From Anisus vortex (lineage: Eukaryota; Mollusca; Gastropoda; Planorbidae), in assembly GCA_949126835.1 (NCBI GenBank), contig CASBPS010000139.1:1-64000 (forward strand): 64,000 nucleotides of DNA, in the 5' to 3' direction. A program made the translations under genes and the position numbers. Shown here one piece after another: positions 31,001 through 44,420 of the stretch. The notes under the pieces are model-generated. The model made no database searches. It saw only the letters and a program-made list of their open reading frames with translations, and was not told the origin of the DNA. The first letter of the stretch is position 1. The number at the start of each line of letters is the position of its first letter.

Positions 31001-31960
31001 GCTTTCGTCGTGGTATATACTTTATATCTAATAAAAACACATAAATTCAGCCTTCATCATGGTATATACTTTATATCTAATAAAAACACATAAATTCAGC
31101 CTTCATCGTGGTATAAACTTTATATCTAATAAAAACACATAAATTCAACCTTCATCGTGGTATATACTTTATATCTAATAAAAACACATAAATTCAGCCT
31201 TCATCGTGGTATATACTTTATATCTAATAAAAAACACTAAAATTCAGCCTTCATCGTGGTATATACTTTATATCTAATAAAAACACATAAATTCAGCCTT
31301 AATCTTGCTATATACTTTATATCTAATAAAAACACATAAATTCAGCCTTTATCGTGGTATATACTTTATATCTAATAAAAACACATAAATTCAACCTTCA
31401 TCGTGGTATATACTTTATATCTAATAAAAGCACATAAATTCAGCCTTCATCGTGGTATATACTTTATATCTAATAAAAACAGATAAATTCAGCCTTCATC
31501 GTGGTATATACTTTATATCTAATAAAAACACATAAATTCAGCCTTCATCATGGTATATACTTTATATCTAAAAAAACACATAAATTCAGCCTTCATCGTG
31601 GTATAAACTTTATATCTAATAAAAACACATAAATTCAACCTTCATCGTGGTATATACTTTATATCTAATAAAAACACATAAATTCAGCCTTCATCGTGGT
31701 ATATACTTTATATCTAATAAAAAACACTACAATTCAGCCTTCATCGTGGTATATACTTTATATCTAATAAAAACACATAAATTCAGCCTTAATCTTGGTA
31801 TATACTTTATATCTAATAAAAACACATAAATTCAACCTTCATCGTGGTATATACTTTATATCTAATAAAAACACATAAATTCAGCCTTCATCGTGGTATA
31901 TACTTTATATCTAATAAAAACACATAAATTCAGCCTTCATCGTGGTATATACTTTATATC
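28040..31960. repeat. 6.4-kb class higher-order unit, copy 3 (partial)
   Basis: From about 28.1 kb the tracers of copy 2 appear again: TTTGTATATACTTAATATC at 28,253, GTATATACTATATATC at 29,199 and AATAAAAAACTAAAATTC at 29,561. The last two are exactly 6,351 bp after copy 2. Unlike copies 1 and 2, it has TTGCTATATAC only once (31,308), so it lacks the 637-bp duplication. Its right part is also the start of the right long duplication. Confidence 0.8.
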
Positions 31961-33319
31961 TAATAAAAAACAATAAAATTCAGCCTTCATCATGGCATAT
32001 ACTTTATATCTAATAAAAAACACTAAAATTCAGCTTTCATTGTGGTATATACTTTATATCTAATAAAAACACATAAATTCAGCCTTCCTCGTGGTATATA
32101 CTTTATATCTAATAAAAAACACTAAAATTCAGCCTTCATCGTGGTATATACTTTATATCTAATAAAAACAAATAAATTTAGCCTTAATCTTGGTATATTC
32201 TTTATATCTAATAAAAACACATAAATTTAGCCTTAATCATGGTATATACTTTATATCTAATAAAAACACATAAATTCAACCTTCATCGTGGTATATACTT
32301 TATATCTAATAAAAACACATAAATTCAGCCTTCATCGTGGTATATACTTTTTATCTAATAAAAACACATAAATTCAGCCTTCATCGTGGTATATACTTTA
32401 TATCTAATAAAAAACACTAAAATTCAGCCTTCATCGTGGTATATACTTTATATCTAATAAAAACACATAAATTCAGCTTTCATTGTGGTATATACTTTAT
32501 ATCTAATAAAAACACATAAATTCAGCCTTCATCGTGGTATATACTTTATATCTAATAAAAAACACTAAAATTCAGCCTTCATCGTGGTATATACTTTATA
32601 TCTAATAAAAACACATAAATTCAGCTTTCATTGTGGTATATACTTTATATCTAATAAAAAACAGTAAAATTCAGCTTTCATCGTGGTATATACCTTTTAT
32701 CTCATAAAAACACATAAATTCAGCCTTCATCGTGGTATATACTTTATATCTAATAAAAAAACACTAAAATTCAGCCTTCATCGTGGTATATACTTTATAT
32801 ATAATAAAAACACATAAATTCAGCTTTCATTGTGGTATATACTTTATATCTAATAAAAAACACTAAAATTCAGCTTTCATCGTGGTATATACTTTATATC
32901 TAATAAAAACACATAAATTCAGCCTTCATCGTGGTATATACTTTATATCTTATAAAAACACATAAATTCAGCCTTCATCGTGGTATATACTTTATATCTA
33001 ATAAAAACACATAAATTCAGCCTTCATCGTGGTATATACTTTATATCTAATAAAAACACATAAATTCAACCTTCATCGTGGTATATACTTTATATCTAAT
33101 AAAAACACATAAATTCAGCCTTCATCGTGGTATATACTTTATATCTAATAAAAACACATAAATTCAGCCTTCATCGTGGTATATACTTTATATCTAATAA
33201 AAAACACTAAAATTCAGCCTTCATCGTGGTATATACTTTATATCTAATAAAAACACATAAATTCAGCTTTCATTGTGGTATATACTTTATATCTAATAAA
33301 AAACACTAAAATTCAGCTT

Positions 33320-36300
33320 TCATCGTGGTATATACTTTATATCTAATAAAAACACATAAATTCAGCCTTCATCGTGGTATATACTTTATATCTAATAAAA
33401 AACACTAAAATTCAGCCTCCATCGTGGTATATACTTTATATCTAATAAAACACAAAAATTCAGCTTTCATTGTGGTATATACTTTATATCTAATAAAAAA
33501 CACTAAAATTCAGCTTTCATCGTGGTATATACTTTATATCTAATAAAAACACATAAATTCAGCCTTCATCGTGGTATATACTTTATATCTAATAAAAACA
33601 CATAAATTCAGCCTTCATCGTGGTATATACTTTATATCTAATAAAAACACATAAATTCAGCCTTCATCGTGGTATATGCTTTATATCTAATAAAAACACA
33701 TAAATTCAGCTTTCATTGTGGTATATACTTTATATCTAATAAAAACACTAAAATTCAGCTTTCTTCGTGGTATATACTTTATATCTAATAAAAACACATA
33801 TATTCAGCCTTCATCGTGGTATATACTTTATATCTACTAAAAACACATAAATTCAGCCTTCATCGTGGTATATACTTTATATCTAATAAAAACACATAAA
33901 TTCAGCCTTCATCGTGGTATATACTTTATATCTAATAAAAACACATAAATTCCGCCTTCATCGTGGTATATACTTTATATCTAATAAAAACACATAAATT
34001 CAGCCTTCATCGTGGTATATACTTTATATCTAATAAAAACACATAAATTCAGCATTCATCGTGGTATATACTTTATATCTAATAAAAACACATAAATTCA
34101 GCCTTCATCGTGGTATATACTTTATATCTTATAAAAAACACTAAAATTCAGCCTTCATCGTGGTATATACTTTATATCTAATAAAAACACATAAATTCAG
34201 CCTTCATCGTGGTATATACTTTATATCTTATAAAAAACACTAAAATTCAGCCTTCATCGTGGTATATACTTTATATCTGATAAAAAACACTAAAATTCAG
34301 CCTTCATCGTGGTATATACTTTATATCTAAAAAAACACATAAATTCAGCTTTCATTGTGGTATATACTTTATATCTAATAAAAAACACTAAAATTCAGCT
34401 TTCATCGTGGTATATACTTTATATCTAATAAAAACACATAAATTCAGCCTTCATCGTGGTATATACTTTATATCTAATAAAAACACATAAATTCAGCCTT
34501 CATCGTGGTATATACTTTATATCTAATAAAAACACATAAATTCAGCCTTCATCGTGGTATATACTTTATATCTAATAAAAACACATAAATTCAGTCTTCA
34601 TCGTGGTATATACTTTATATCTAATAAAAAACACTAAAATTCAGCCTTCATCGTGGTATATACTTTATATCTAATAAAAACACATCAATGCAGCCTTCAT
34701 CGTGGTATATACTTTATATCTAATAAAAACACATAAATTCAGCCTTTATCGTGGTATATACTTTATATCTAATAAAAACACATAAATTCAACCTTCATCG
34801 TGGTATATACTTTATATCTAATAAAAACACATAAATTCAGCCTTCATCGTGGTATATACTTTATATCTAATAAAAACACATAAATTCAGCCTTCATCGTG
34901 GTATATACTTTATATCTATTAAAAACACATAAATTCAGCCTTCATCGTGGTTTATACTTTATATCTAATAAAAACACATAAATTCAGCCTTCATCGTGGT
35001 ATATACTTTATATCTAATAAAAACACATAAATTCAGCCTTCATCGTGGTATATACTTTATATCTAATAAAAACACATAAATTCCGCCTTCATCTTGGTAT
35101 ATACTTTATATCTAATAAAAACACATAAATTCAGCCTTCATCGTGGTATATACTTTATATCTAATAAAAACACATAAATTCAGCCTTCATCTTGGTATAT
35201 ACTTTATATCTAATAAAAACACATAAATTCAGCCTTCATCGTGGTATATACTTTATATCTAATAAAAACACATAAATTCCGCCTTCATCTTGGTATATAC
35301 TTTATATCTAATAAAAACACATAAATTCAGCCTTCATCGTGGTATATACTTTATATCTAATAAAAACACATAAATTCAGCCTTCATCTTGGTATATACTT
35401 TATATCTAATAAAAACACATAAATTCAGCCTTCATCGTGGTATATACTTTATATCTAATAAAAAACACTAAAATTCAGCCTTCATCGTGGTATATACTTT
35501 ATATCTAATAAAAACACATAAATTCAGCCTTAATCTTGGTATATACTTTATATGTAATAAAAACACATAAATTCAGCCTTCATCGTGGTATATACTTTAT
35601 ATCTAATAAAAACACTAAAATTCAGCCTTCATCGTGGTATATACTTTATATCTAATAAAAACACATAAATTCAGCTTTCATTGTTGTATATACTTTATAT
35701 CTAATAAAAACACATAAATTCAGCCTTAATCTTGGTATATACTTTATATGTAATAAAAACACATAAATTCAGCCTTCATCGTGGTATATACTTTATATCT
35801 AATAAAAACACTAAAATTCAGCTTTCATCGTTGTATATACTTTATATCTAATAAAAACACATAAATTCAGCCTTCATCATGGTATATACTTTATATCTAA
35901 TAAAAACACATAAATTCAGCTTTCATCATGGTATATACTTTATATCAAATAAAAACACATAAATTCAGCCTTCATCGTGGTATATACATTAAATCTAATA
36001 AAATCACATAAATTCAGCCTTTATCATGGTATATACTTTAAATCAAATAAAAAACACATAAATTCAGCCTTCATCGTGGTATAAACTTTATATCTAATAA
36101 AAACACATAAATTCAACCTTCATCGTGGTATATACTTTATATCTAATAAAAACACATAAATTCAGCCTTCATCGTGGTATATACTTTATATCTAATAAAA
36201 AACACTAAAATTCAGCCTTCATCGTGGTATATACTTTATATCTAATAAAAACACATAAATTCAGCCTTAATCTTGGTATATACTTTATATCTAATAAAAA

Positions 36301-39300
36301 CACATAAATTCAGCCTTTATCGTGGTATATACTTTATATCTAATAAAAACACATAAATTCAACCTTCATCGTGGTATATACTTTATATCTAATAAAAACA
36401 CATACATTCAGCCTTCATCGTGGTATATACTTTATATCTAATAAAAACACATAAATTCAGCCTTCATCGTGGTATATACTTTATATCTAATAAAAAACAC
36501 TAAAATTCAGTTTTCATCGTGGTATATACTTTATATCTAATAAAAAACCCTAAAATTCAGCCTTCATCGTGGTATATACTTTATATCTAATAAAAACACA
36601 TAAATTCAGCCTTAATTTTGGTATATACTTTATATCTATTAAAAACACATAAATTCAGCCTTCATCGTGGTATATACTTTATATCTAATAAAAACACATA
36701 AATTCAGCCTTCATCGTGGTATATACTTTATATCTAATAAAAACACATAAATTCAGCCTTCATCGTGGTATATACTTTATATCTAATAAAAACACATAAA
36801 TTCAGCTTTCATTGTGGTATATACTTTATATCTAATAAAAAACAATAAAATTCAGCTTTCATCGTGGTATATACTTTATATCTAATAAAAACACATAAAT
36901 TCAGCCTTCATCGTGGTATATACTTTATATCTAATAAAAAACACTAAAATTCAGCCTTCATCGTGGTATATACTTTATATCTAATAAAACACAAAAATTC
37001 AGCTTTCATTGTGGTATATACTTTATATCTAATAAAAAACACTAAAATTCAGCTTTCATCGTGGTATATACTTTATATCTAATAAAAACACATAAATTCA
37101 GCCTTCATCGTGGTATATACTTTATATCTAATAAAAACACATAAATTCAGCCTTCATCGTGGTATATACTTTATATCTAATAAAAACACATAAATTCAGC
37201 CTTCATCGTGGTATATGCTTTATATCTAATAAAAACACATAAATTCAGCTTTCATTGTGGTATATACTTTATATCTAATAAAAACACTAAAATTCAGCTT
37301 TCTTCGTGGTATATACTTTATATCTAATAAAAACACATATATTCAGCCTTCATCGTGGTATATACTTTATATCTAATAAAAACACATAAATTCAGCCTTC
37401 ATCGTGGTATATACTTTATATCTAATAAAAACACATAAATTCAGCCTTCATCGTGGTATATACTTTATATCTAATAAAAACACATAAATTCCGCCTTCAT
37501 CGTGGTATATACTTTATATCTAATAAAAACACATAAATTCAGCCTTCATCGTGGTATATACTTTATATCTAATAAAAACACATAAATTCAGCATTCATCG
37601 TGGTATATACTTTATATCTAATAAAAACACATAAATTCAGCCTTCATCGTGGTATATACTTTATATCTTATAAAAAACACTAAAATTCAGCCTTCATCGT
37701 GGTATATACTTTATATCTAATAAAAACACATAAATTCAGCCTTCATTGTGGTATATACTTTATATCTTATAAAAAACACTAAAATTCAGCCTTCATCGTG
37801 GTATATACTTTATATCTAATAAAAAACACTAAAATTCAGCCTTCATCGTGGTATATACTTTATATCTAAAAAAACACATAAATTCAGCTTTCATTGTGGT
37901 ATATACTTTATATCTAATAAAAAACACTAAAATTCAGCTTTCATCGTGGTATATACTTTATATCTAATAAAAACACATAAATTCAGCCTTCATCGTGGTA
38001 TATACTTTATATCTAATAAAAACACATAAATTCAGCCTTCATCGTGGTATATACTTTATATCTAATAAAAAAACATAAATTCAGCCTTCATCGTGGTATA
38101 TACTTTATATCTAATAAAAACACATAAAATCAGTCTTCATCGTGGTATATACTTTAAATCTAATAAAAAACACTAAAATTCAGCCTTCATCGTGGTATAT
38201 ACTTTATATCTAATAAAAACACATAAATGCAGCCTTCATCGTGGTATATACTTTATATCTAATAAAAACACATAAATTCAGCCTTTATCGTGGTATATAC
38301 TTTATATCTAATAAAAACACATAAATTCAACCTTCATCGTGGTATATACTTTATATCTAATAAAAACACATAAATTCAGCCTTCATCGTGGTATATACTT
38401 TATATCTAATAAAAACACATAAATTCAGCCTTAATCGTGGTATATACTTTATATCTATTAAAAACACATAAATTCAGCCTTCATCGTGGTTTATACTTTA
38501 TATCTAATAAAAACACATAAATTCAGCCTTCATCGTGGTATATACTTTATATCTAATAAAAACACATAAATTCAGCCTTCATCGTGGTATATACTTTATA
38601 TCTAATAAAAACACATAAATTCCGCCTTCATCTTGGTATATACTTTATATCTAATAAAAACACATAAATTCAGCCTTCATCGTGGTATATACTTTATATC
38701 TAATAAAAACACATAAATTCAGCCTTCATCGTGGTATATACTTTATATCTAATAAAAACACATAAATTCAGCCTTCATCGTGGTATATACTTTATATCTA
38801 ATAAAAACACATAAATTCCGCCTTCATCTTGGTATATACTTTATATCTAATAAAAACACATAAATTCAGCCTTCATCGTGGTATATACTTTATATCTAAT
38901 AAAAACACATAAATTCAGCCTTCATCTTGGTATATACTTTATATCTAATAAAAACACATAAATTCAGCCTTCATCGTGGTATATACTTTATATCTAATAA
39001 AAAACACTAAAATTCAGCCTTCATCGTGGTATATACTTTATATCTAATAAAAACACATAAATTCAGCCTTAATCTTGGTATATACTTTATATGTAATAAA
39101 AACACATAAATTCAGCCTTCATCGTGGTATATACTTTATATCTAATAAAAACACTAAAATTCAGCCTTCATCGTGGTATATACTTTATATCTAATAAAAA
39201 CACATAAATTCAGCTTTCATTGTTGTATATACTTTATATCTAATAAAAACACATAAATTCAGCCTTAATCTTGGTATATACTTTATATGTAATAAAAACA

Positions 39301-40290
39301 CATAAATTCAGCCTTCATCGTGGTATATACTTTATATCTAATAAAAACACTAAAATTCAGCTTTCATCGTTGTATATACTTTATATCTAATAAAAACACA
39401 TAAATTCAGCCTTCATCATGGTATATACTTTATATCTAATAAAAATACATAAATTCAGCTTTCATCATGGTATATACTTTATATCAAATAAAAACACATA
39501 AATTCAGCCTTCATCGTGGTATATACATTAAATCTAATAAAATCACATAAATTCAGCCTTTATCATGGTATATACTTTAAATCAAATAAAAAACACATAA
39601 ATTCAGCCTTCATCGTGGTATAAACTTTATATCTAATAAAAACACATAAATTCAACCTTCATCGTGGTATATACTTTATATCTAATAAAAACACATAAAT
39701 TCAGCCTTCATCGTGGTATATACTTTATATCTAATAAAAAACACTAAAATTCAGCCTTAATCTTGGTATATACTTTATATCTAATAAAAACACATAAATT
39801 CAGCCTTTATCGTGGTATATACTTTATATCTAATAAAAACACATAAATTCAACCTTCATCGTGGTATATACTTTATATCTAATAAAAACACATACATTCA
39901 GCCTTCATCGTGGTATATACTTTATATCTAATAAAAACACATAAATTCAGCCTTCATCGTGGTATATACTTTATATCTAATAAAAACACATAAATTCAGC
40001 CTTCATCGTGGTATATACTTTATATGTAATAAAAACACATAAATTCAGCCTTCATCAATGTATATACTTTATATTTAATAAAAACACATAAATTCAGCCT
40101 TAATCTTGGTATATACTTTATATCTAATAAAAAACACTAAAATTCAGTTTTCATCGTGGTATATACTTTATATCTAATAAAAAACCCTAAAATTCAGCCT
40201 TCATCGTGGTATATACTTTATATCTAATAAAAACACATAAATTCAGCCTTAATTTTGGTATATACTTTATATCTAATAAAAACACATAAA
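33320..40290. repeat. Internal tandem duplication, unit about 3.5 kb (right copy)
   Basis: This is the equivalent of the 4.2-10.8 kb pair inside the right long duplication. GTATATGCTTT at 33,678 pairs with 37,217, and AAAATCACATAA at 36,005 with 39,544, both 3,539 bp apart. The left pair is 3,196-3,392 bp apart for the same markers, so the two versions differ by several monomers. The 3.4-kb tandem duplication therefore predates the long duplication, and the copies then diverged by monomer-sized indels. Confidence 0.8.
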
Positions 40291-40949
40291 TTCAGCCTTC
40301 ATCATGGTATATACTTTATATCTAATAAAAACACATAAATTCAGCCTTCATCGTGGTATATACTTTATATCTAATAAAAACACATAAATTCAGCCTTCAT
40401 CGTGGTATATACTTTATATCTAATAAAAAACACTAAAATTCAGCCTTCATCGTGGTATATACTTTATATCTAATAAAAACACATAAATTCAGCCTTAATC
40501 TTGGTATATACTTTATATCTAATAAAAACACATAAATTCAGCCTTTATCGTGGTATATACTTTATATCTAATAAAAACACATAAATTCAACCTTCATCGT
40601 GGTATATACTTTATATCTAATAAAAACACATACATTCAGCCTTCATCGTGGTATATACTTTATATCTAATAAAAACACATAAATTCAGCCTTCATCGTGG
40701 TATATACTTTATATCTAATAAAAACACATAAATTCAGCCTTCATCGTGGTATATACTTTATATGTAATAAAAACACATAAATTCAGCCTTCATCGTGGTA
40801 TATACTTTATATCTAATAAAAACACATAAATTCAGCCTTAATCTTGGTATATACTTTATATCTAATAAAAAACACTAAAATTCAGTTTTCATCGTGGTAT
40901 ATACTTTATATCTAATAAAAAACCCTAAAATTCAGCCTTCATCGTGGTA

Positions 40950-43000
40950 TATACTTTATATTTAATAAAAACACATAAATTCAGCCTTAATTTTGGTATA
41001 TACTTTATATCTAATAAAAACACATAAATTCAGCCTTCATCGTGGTATATACTTTATATCTAATAAAAACACATAAATTCAGCCTTCATCGTGGTATATA
41101 CTTTATATCTAATAAAAACACCAAAATTCAGCCTTCATCGTGGTATATACTTTATATCTAATAAAAAACACTAAAATTCAGCATTCATCGTGGTATATAC
41201 TTTATATCTAATAAAAACACATAAATTCAGCCTTCATCGTGGTATATACTTTATATCTAATAAAAACACATAAATTCAGCCTTCATCGTGGTATATACTT
41301 TATATCTAATAAAAAACACTAAAATTCAGCCTTCATCGTGGCATATACTTTATATCTAATAAAAAACACTAAAATTCAGCCTTCATCGTGGCATATACTT
41401 TATATCTAATAAAAAACACTAAAATTCAGCCTTCATCGTGGTATATAATTTATATCTAATAAAAATACATATATTCAGCCTTTATCTTGGTATATACTTT
41501 ATATCTAATAAAAACACATAAATTCAGCCTTCATCGTGGTATATACTTTATATCTAATAAAAACACATAAATTCAGCCTTCATCGTGGTATATACTTTAT
41601 ATCTAATAAAAACACATAAATTCAGCCTTCATCGTGGTATATACTTTATATCTAATAAAAACACTAAAATTCAGCCTTCATCGTGGTATATACTTTATAT
41701 CTAATAAAAACACATAAATTCAGCCTTCATTGTGGTATATACTTTATATCTAATAAAAAACACTAAAATTCAGCCTTCATCGTGGTATATACTTTATATC
41801 TAATAAAAACACATAAATTCAGCCTTAATCTTGGTATATACTTTATATCTAATAAAAAACACCAAAATTCAGCCTTTATCGTGGTATATACTTTATATCT
41901 AATAAAAACACATAAATTCAGCCTTAATCTTGGTATATACTTTATATCTAATAAAAATACATAAATTCAGCCTTCATCATGGCATATACTTTATATTTAA
42001 TAAAAACACATAAATTCAGCCTTAATTTTGGTATATACTTTATATCTAATAAAAACACATAAATTCAGCCTTCATCGTGGTATATACTTTATATCTAATA
42101 AAAACACATAAATTCAGCCTTCATCGTGGTATATACTTTATATCTAATAAAAACACCAAAATTCAGCCTTCATCGTGGTATATACTTTATATCTAATAAA
42201 AAACACTAAAATTCAGCATTCATCGTGGTATATACTTTATATCTAATAAAAACACATAAATTCAGCCTTCATCGTGGTATATACTTTATATCTAATAAAA
42301 ACACATAAATTCAGCCTTCATCGTGGTATATACTTTATATCTAATAAAAAACACTAAAATTCAGCCTTCATCGTGGCATATACTTTATATCTAATAAAAA
42401 ACACTAAAATTCAGCCTTCATCGTGGCATATACTTTATATCTAATAAAAAACACTAAAATTCAGCCTTCATCGTGGTATATAATTTATATCTAATAAAAA
42501 TACATATATTCAGCCTTTATCTTGGTATATACTTTATATCTAATAAAAACACATAAATTCAGCCTTCATCGTGGTATATACTTTATATCTAATAAAAACA
42601 CATAAATTCAGCCTTCATCGTGGTATATACTTTATATCTAATAAAAACACATAAATTCAGCCTTCATCGTGGTATATACTTTATATCTAATAAAAACACT
42701 AAAATTCAGCCTTCATCGTGGTATATACTTTATATCTAATAAAAACACATAAATTCAGCTTTCATTGTGGTATATACTTTATATCTAATAAAAAAAAACA
42801 GTAAAATTCAGCTTTCATCGTGGTATATACTTTTTATCTCATAAAAACACATAAATTCAGCCTTCATCGTGGTATATACTTTATATCTAATAAAAAACAC
42901 TAAAATTCAGCCTTCATCGTGGTATATACTTTATATCTAATAAAAACACATAAATTCAGCTTTCATTGTGGTATATACTTTATATCTAATAAAAAACACT
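40950..43000. repeat. 1,035-bp duplication (21 monomers) with intervening foreign-type monomers
   Basis: The run with TTAATTTTGG, CACCAAAATTC, CAGCATTCATCG, two GTGGCATATAC monomers, GTATATAATTT and AATACATATATTC is found twice. The AATACATATATTC tracer lies at 41,468 and 42,503, 1,035 bp apart. The left long copy has it once, at 11,787. Between the two copies, at about 41,720-41,990, lies a short string typical of the 1.35-1.6, 24.2-24.5 and 30.6-30.8 kb regions. Confidence 0.8.
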
Positions 43001-43039
43001 AAAATTCAGCTTTCATCGTGGTATATACTTTATATCTAA

Positions 43040-44420
43040 TAAAAACACATAAATTCAGCCTTCATCGTGGTATATACTTTATATCTTATAAAAACACATA
43101 AATTCAGCCTTTATCGTGGTATATACTTTATATCTAATAAAAACACATAAATTCAGCCTTCATCGTGGTATATACTTTATATCTAATAAAAACACATAAA
43201 TTCAGCCTTCATCGTGGTATATACTTTATATCTAATAAAAACACATAAATCCAGCCTTCATCACAATATATACTTTATATCTAATAAAAACACATAAATT
43301 CAGCCTTCATCATGGTATATACTTTATATCTAATAAAAACACATAAATTCAACCTTCATCGTGGTATATACTTTATATCTAATAAAAACACATAAATTCA
43401 GCCTTTATCGTGGTATATACTTTATATATAATAAAAACACATAAATTCAGCCTTCATTGTGGTATATACTTTATATCTAATAAAAACACTAAAATTCAGC
43501 CTTCATCGTGGTATATACTTTATATCTAATAAAAACACATAAATTCAGCCTTCATCGTGGTATATACTTTATATCTAATAAAAAACACTAAAATTCAGCC
43601 TTCATCGTGGTATATACTTTATATCTAATAAAAACACATAAATTCAGCTTTCATTGTGGTATATACTTTATATCTAATAAAAAACACTAAAATTCAGCTT
43701 TCATCGTGGTATATACTTTATATCTAATAAAAACACATAAATTCAGCCTTCATCGTGGTATATACTTTATATCTTATAAAAACACATAAATTCAGCCTTT
43801 ATCGTGGTATATACTTTATATCTAATAAAAACACATAAATTCAGCCTTCATCGTGGTATATACTTTATATCTAATAAAAACACATAAATTCAGCCTTCAT
43901 CGTGGTATATACTTTATATCTAATAAAAACACATAAATCCAGCCTTCATCACAATATATACTTTATATCTAATAAAAACACATAAATTCAGCCTTCATCA
44001 TGGTATATACTTTATATCTAATAAAAACACATAAATTCAACCTTCATCGTGGTATATACTTTATATCTAATAAAAACACATAAATTCAGCCTTTATCGTG
44101 GTATATACTTTATATATAATAAAAACACATAAATTCAGCCTTCATTGTGGTATATACTTTATATCTAATAAAAAACACTAAAATTCAGCTTTCATCGTGG
44201 TATATACTTTATATCTAATAAAAACACATAAATTCAGCCTTCATCGTGGTATATACTTTATATCTAATAAAAAACACTAAAATTCAGCCTTCATCGTGGT
44301 ATATACTTTATATCTAATAAAAACACATAAATTTAGCTTTCATTGTGGTATATACTTTATATCTAATAAAAAACACAAAAATTCAGCTTTCATCGTGGTA
44401 TATACTTTATATCTAATAAA
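43040..44420. repeat. 688-bp duplication (14 monomers)
   Basis: A run carrying CTTATAAAAACAC, CAGCCTTTATCG, CATCACAATATATAC and TATATATAATAAAAAC occurs twice. The CACAATATATAC tracer lies at 43,266 and 43,954. The left long copy has one version, at 12,550. The duplication is therefore specific to the right long copy. Confidence 0.82.

Larger units (their letters stand above)
26255..33420. repeat. Repeat of the 26.3-27.7 kb block at 32.0-33.4 kb (offset 5,714)
   Basis: An AACAATAAAATTC monomer followed by CATGGCATATAC occurs at 26,282 and 31,996. GGTATATACCTTTTATCTC occurs at 26,979 and 32,693. Both pairs are 5,714 bp apart. A third version with CACTAAAATTC before CATGGCATATAC lies at 2,904. 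This block links the left edge region, the end of copy 2 and the right long copy. Confidence 0.75.
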
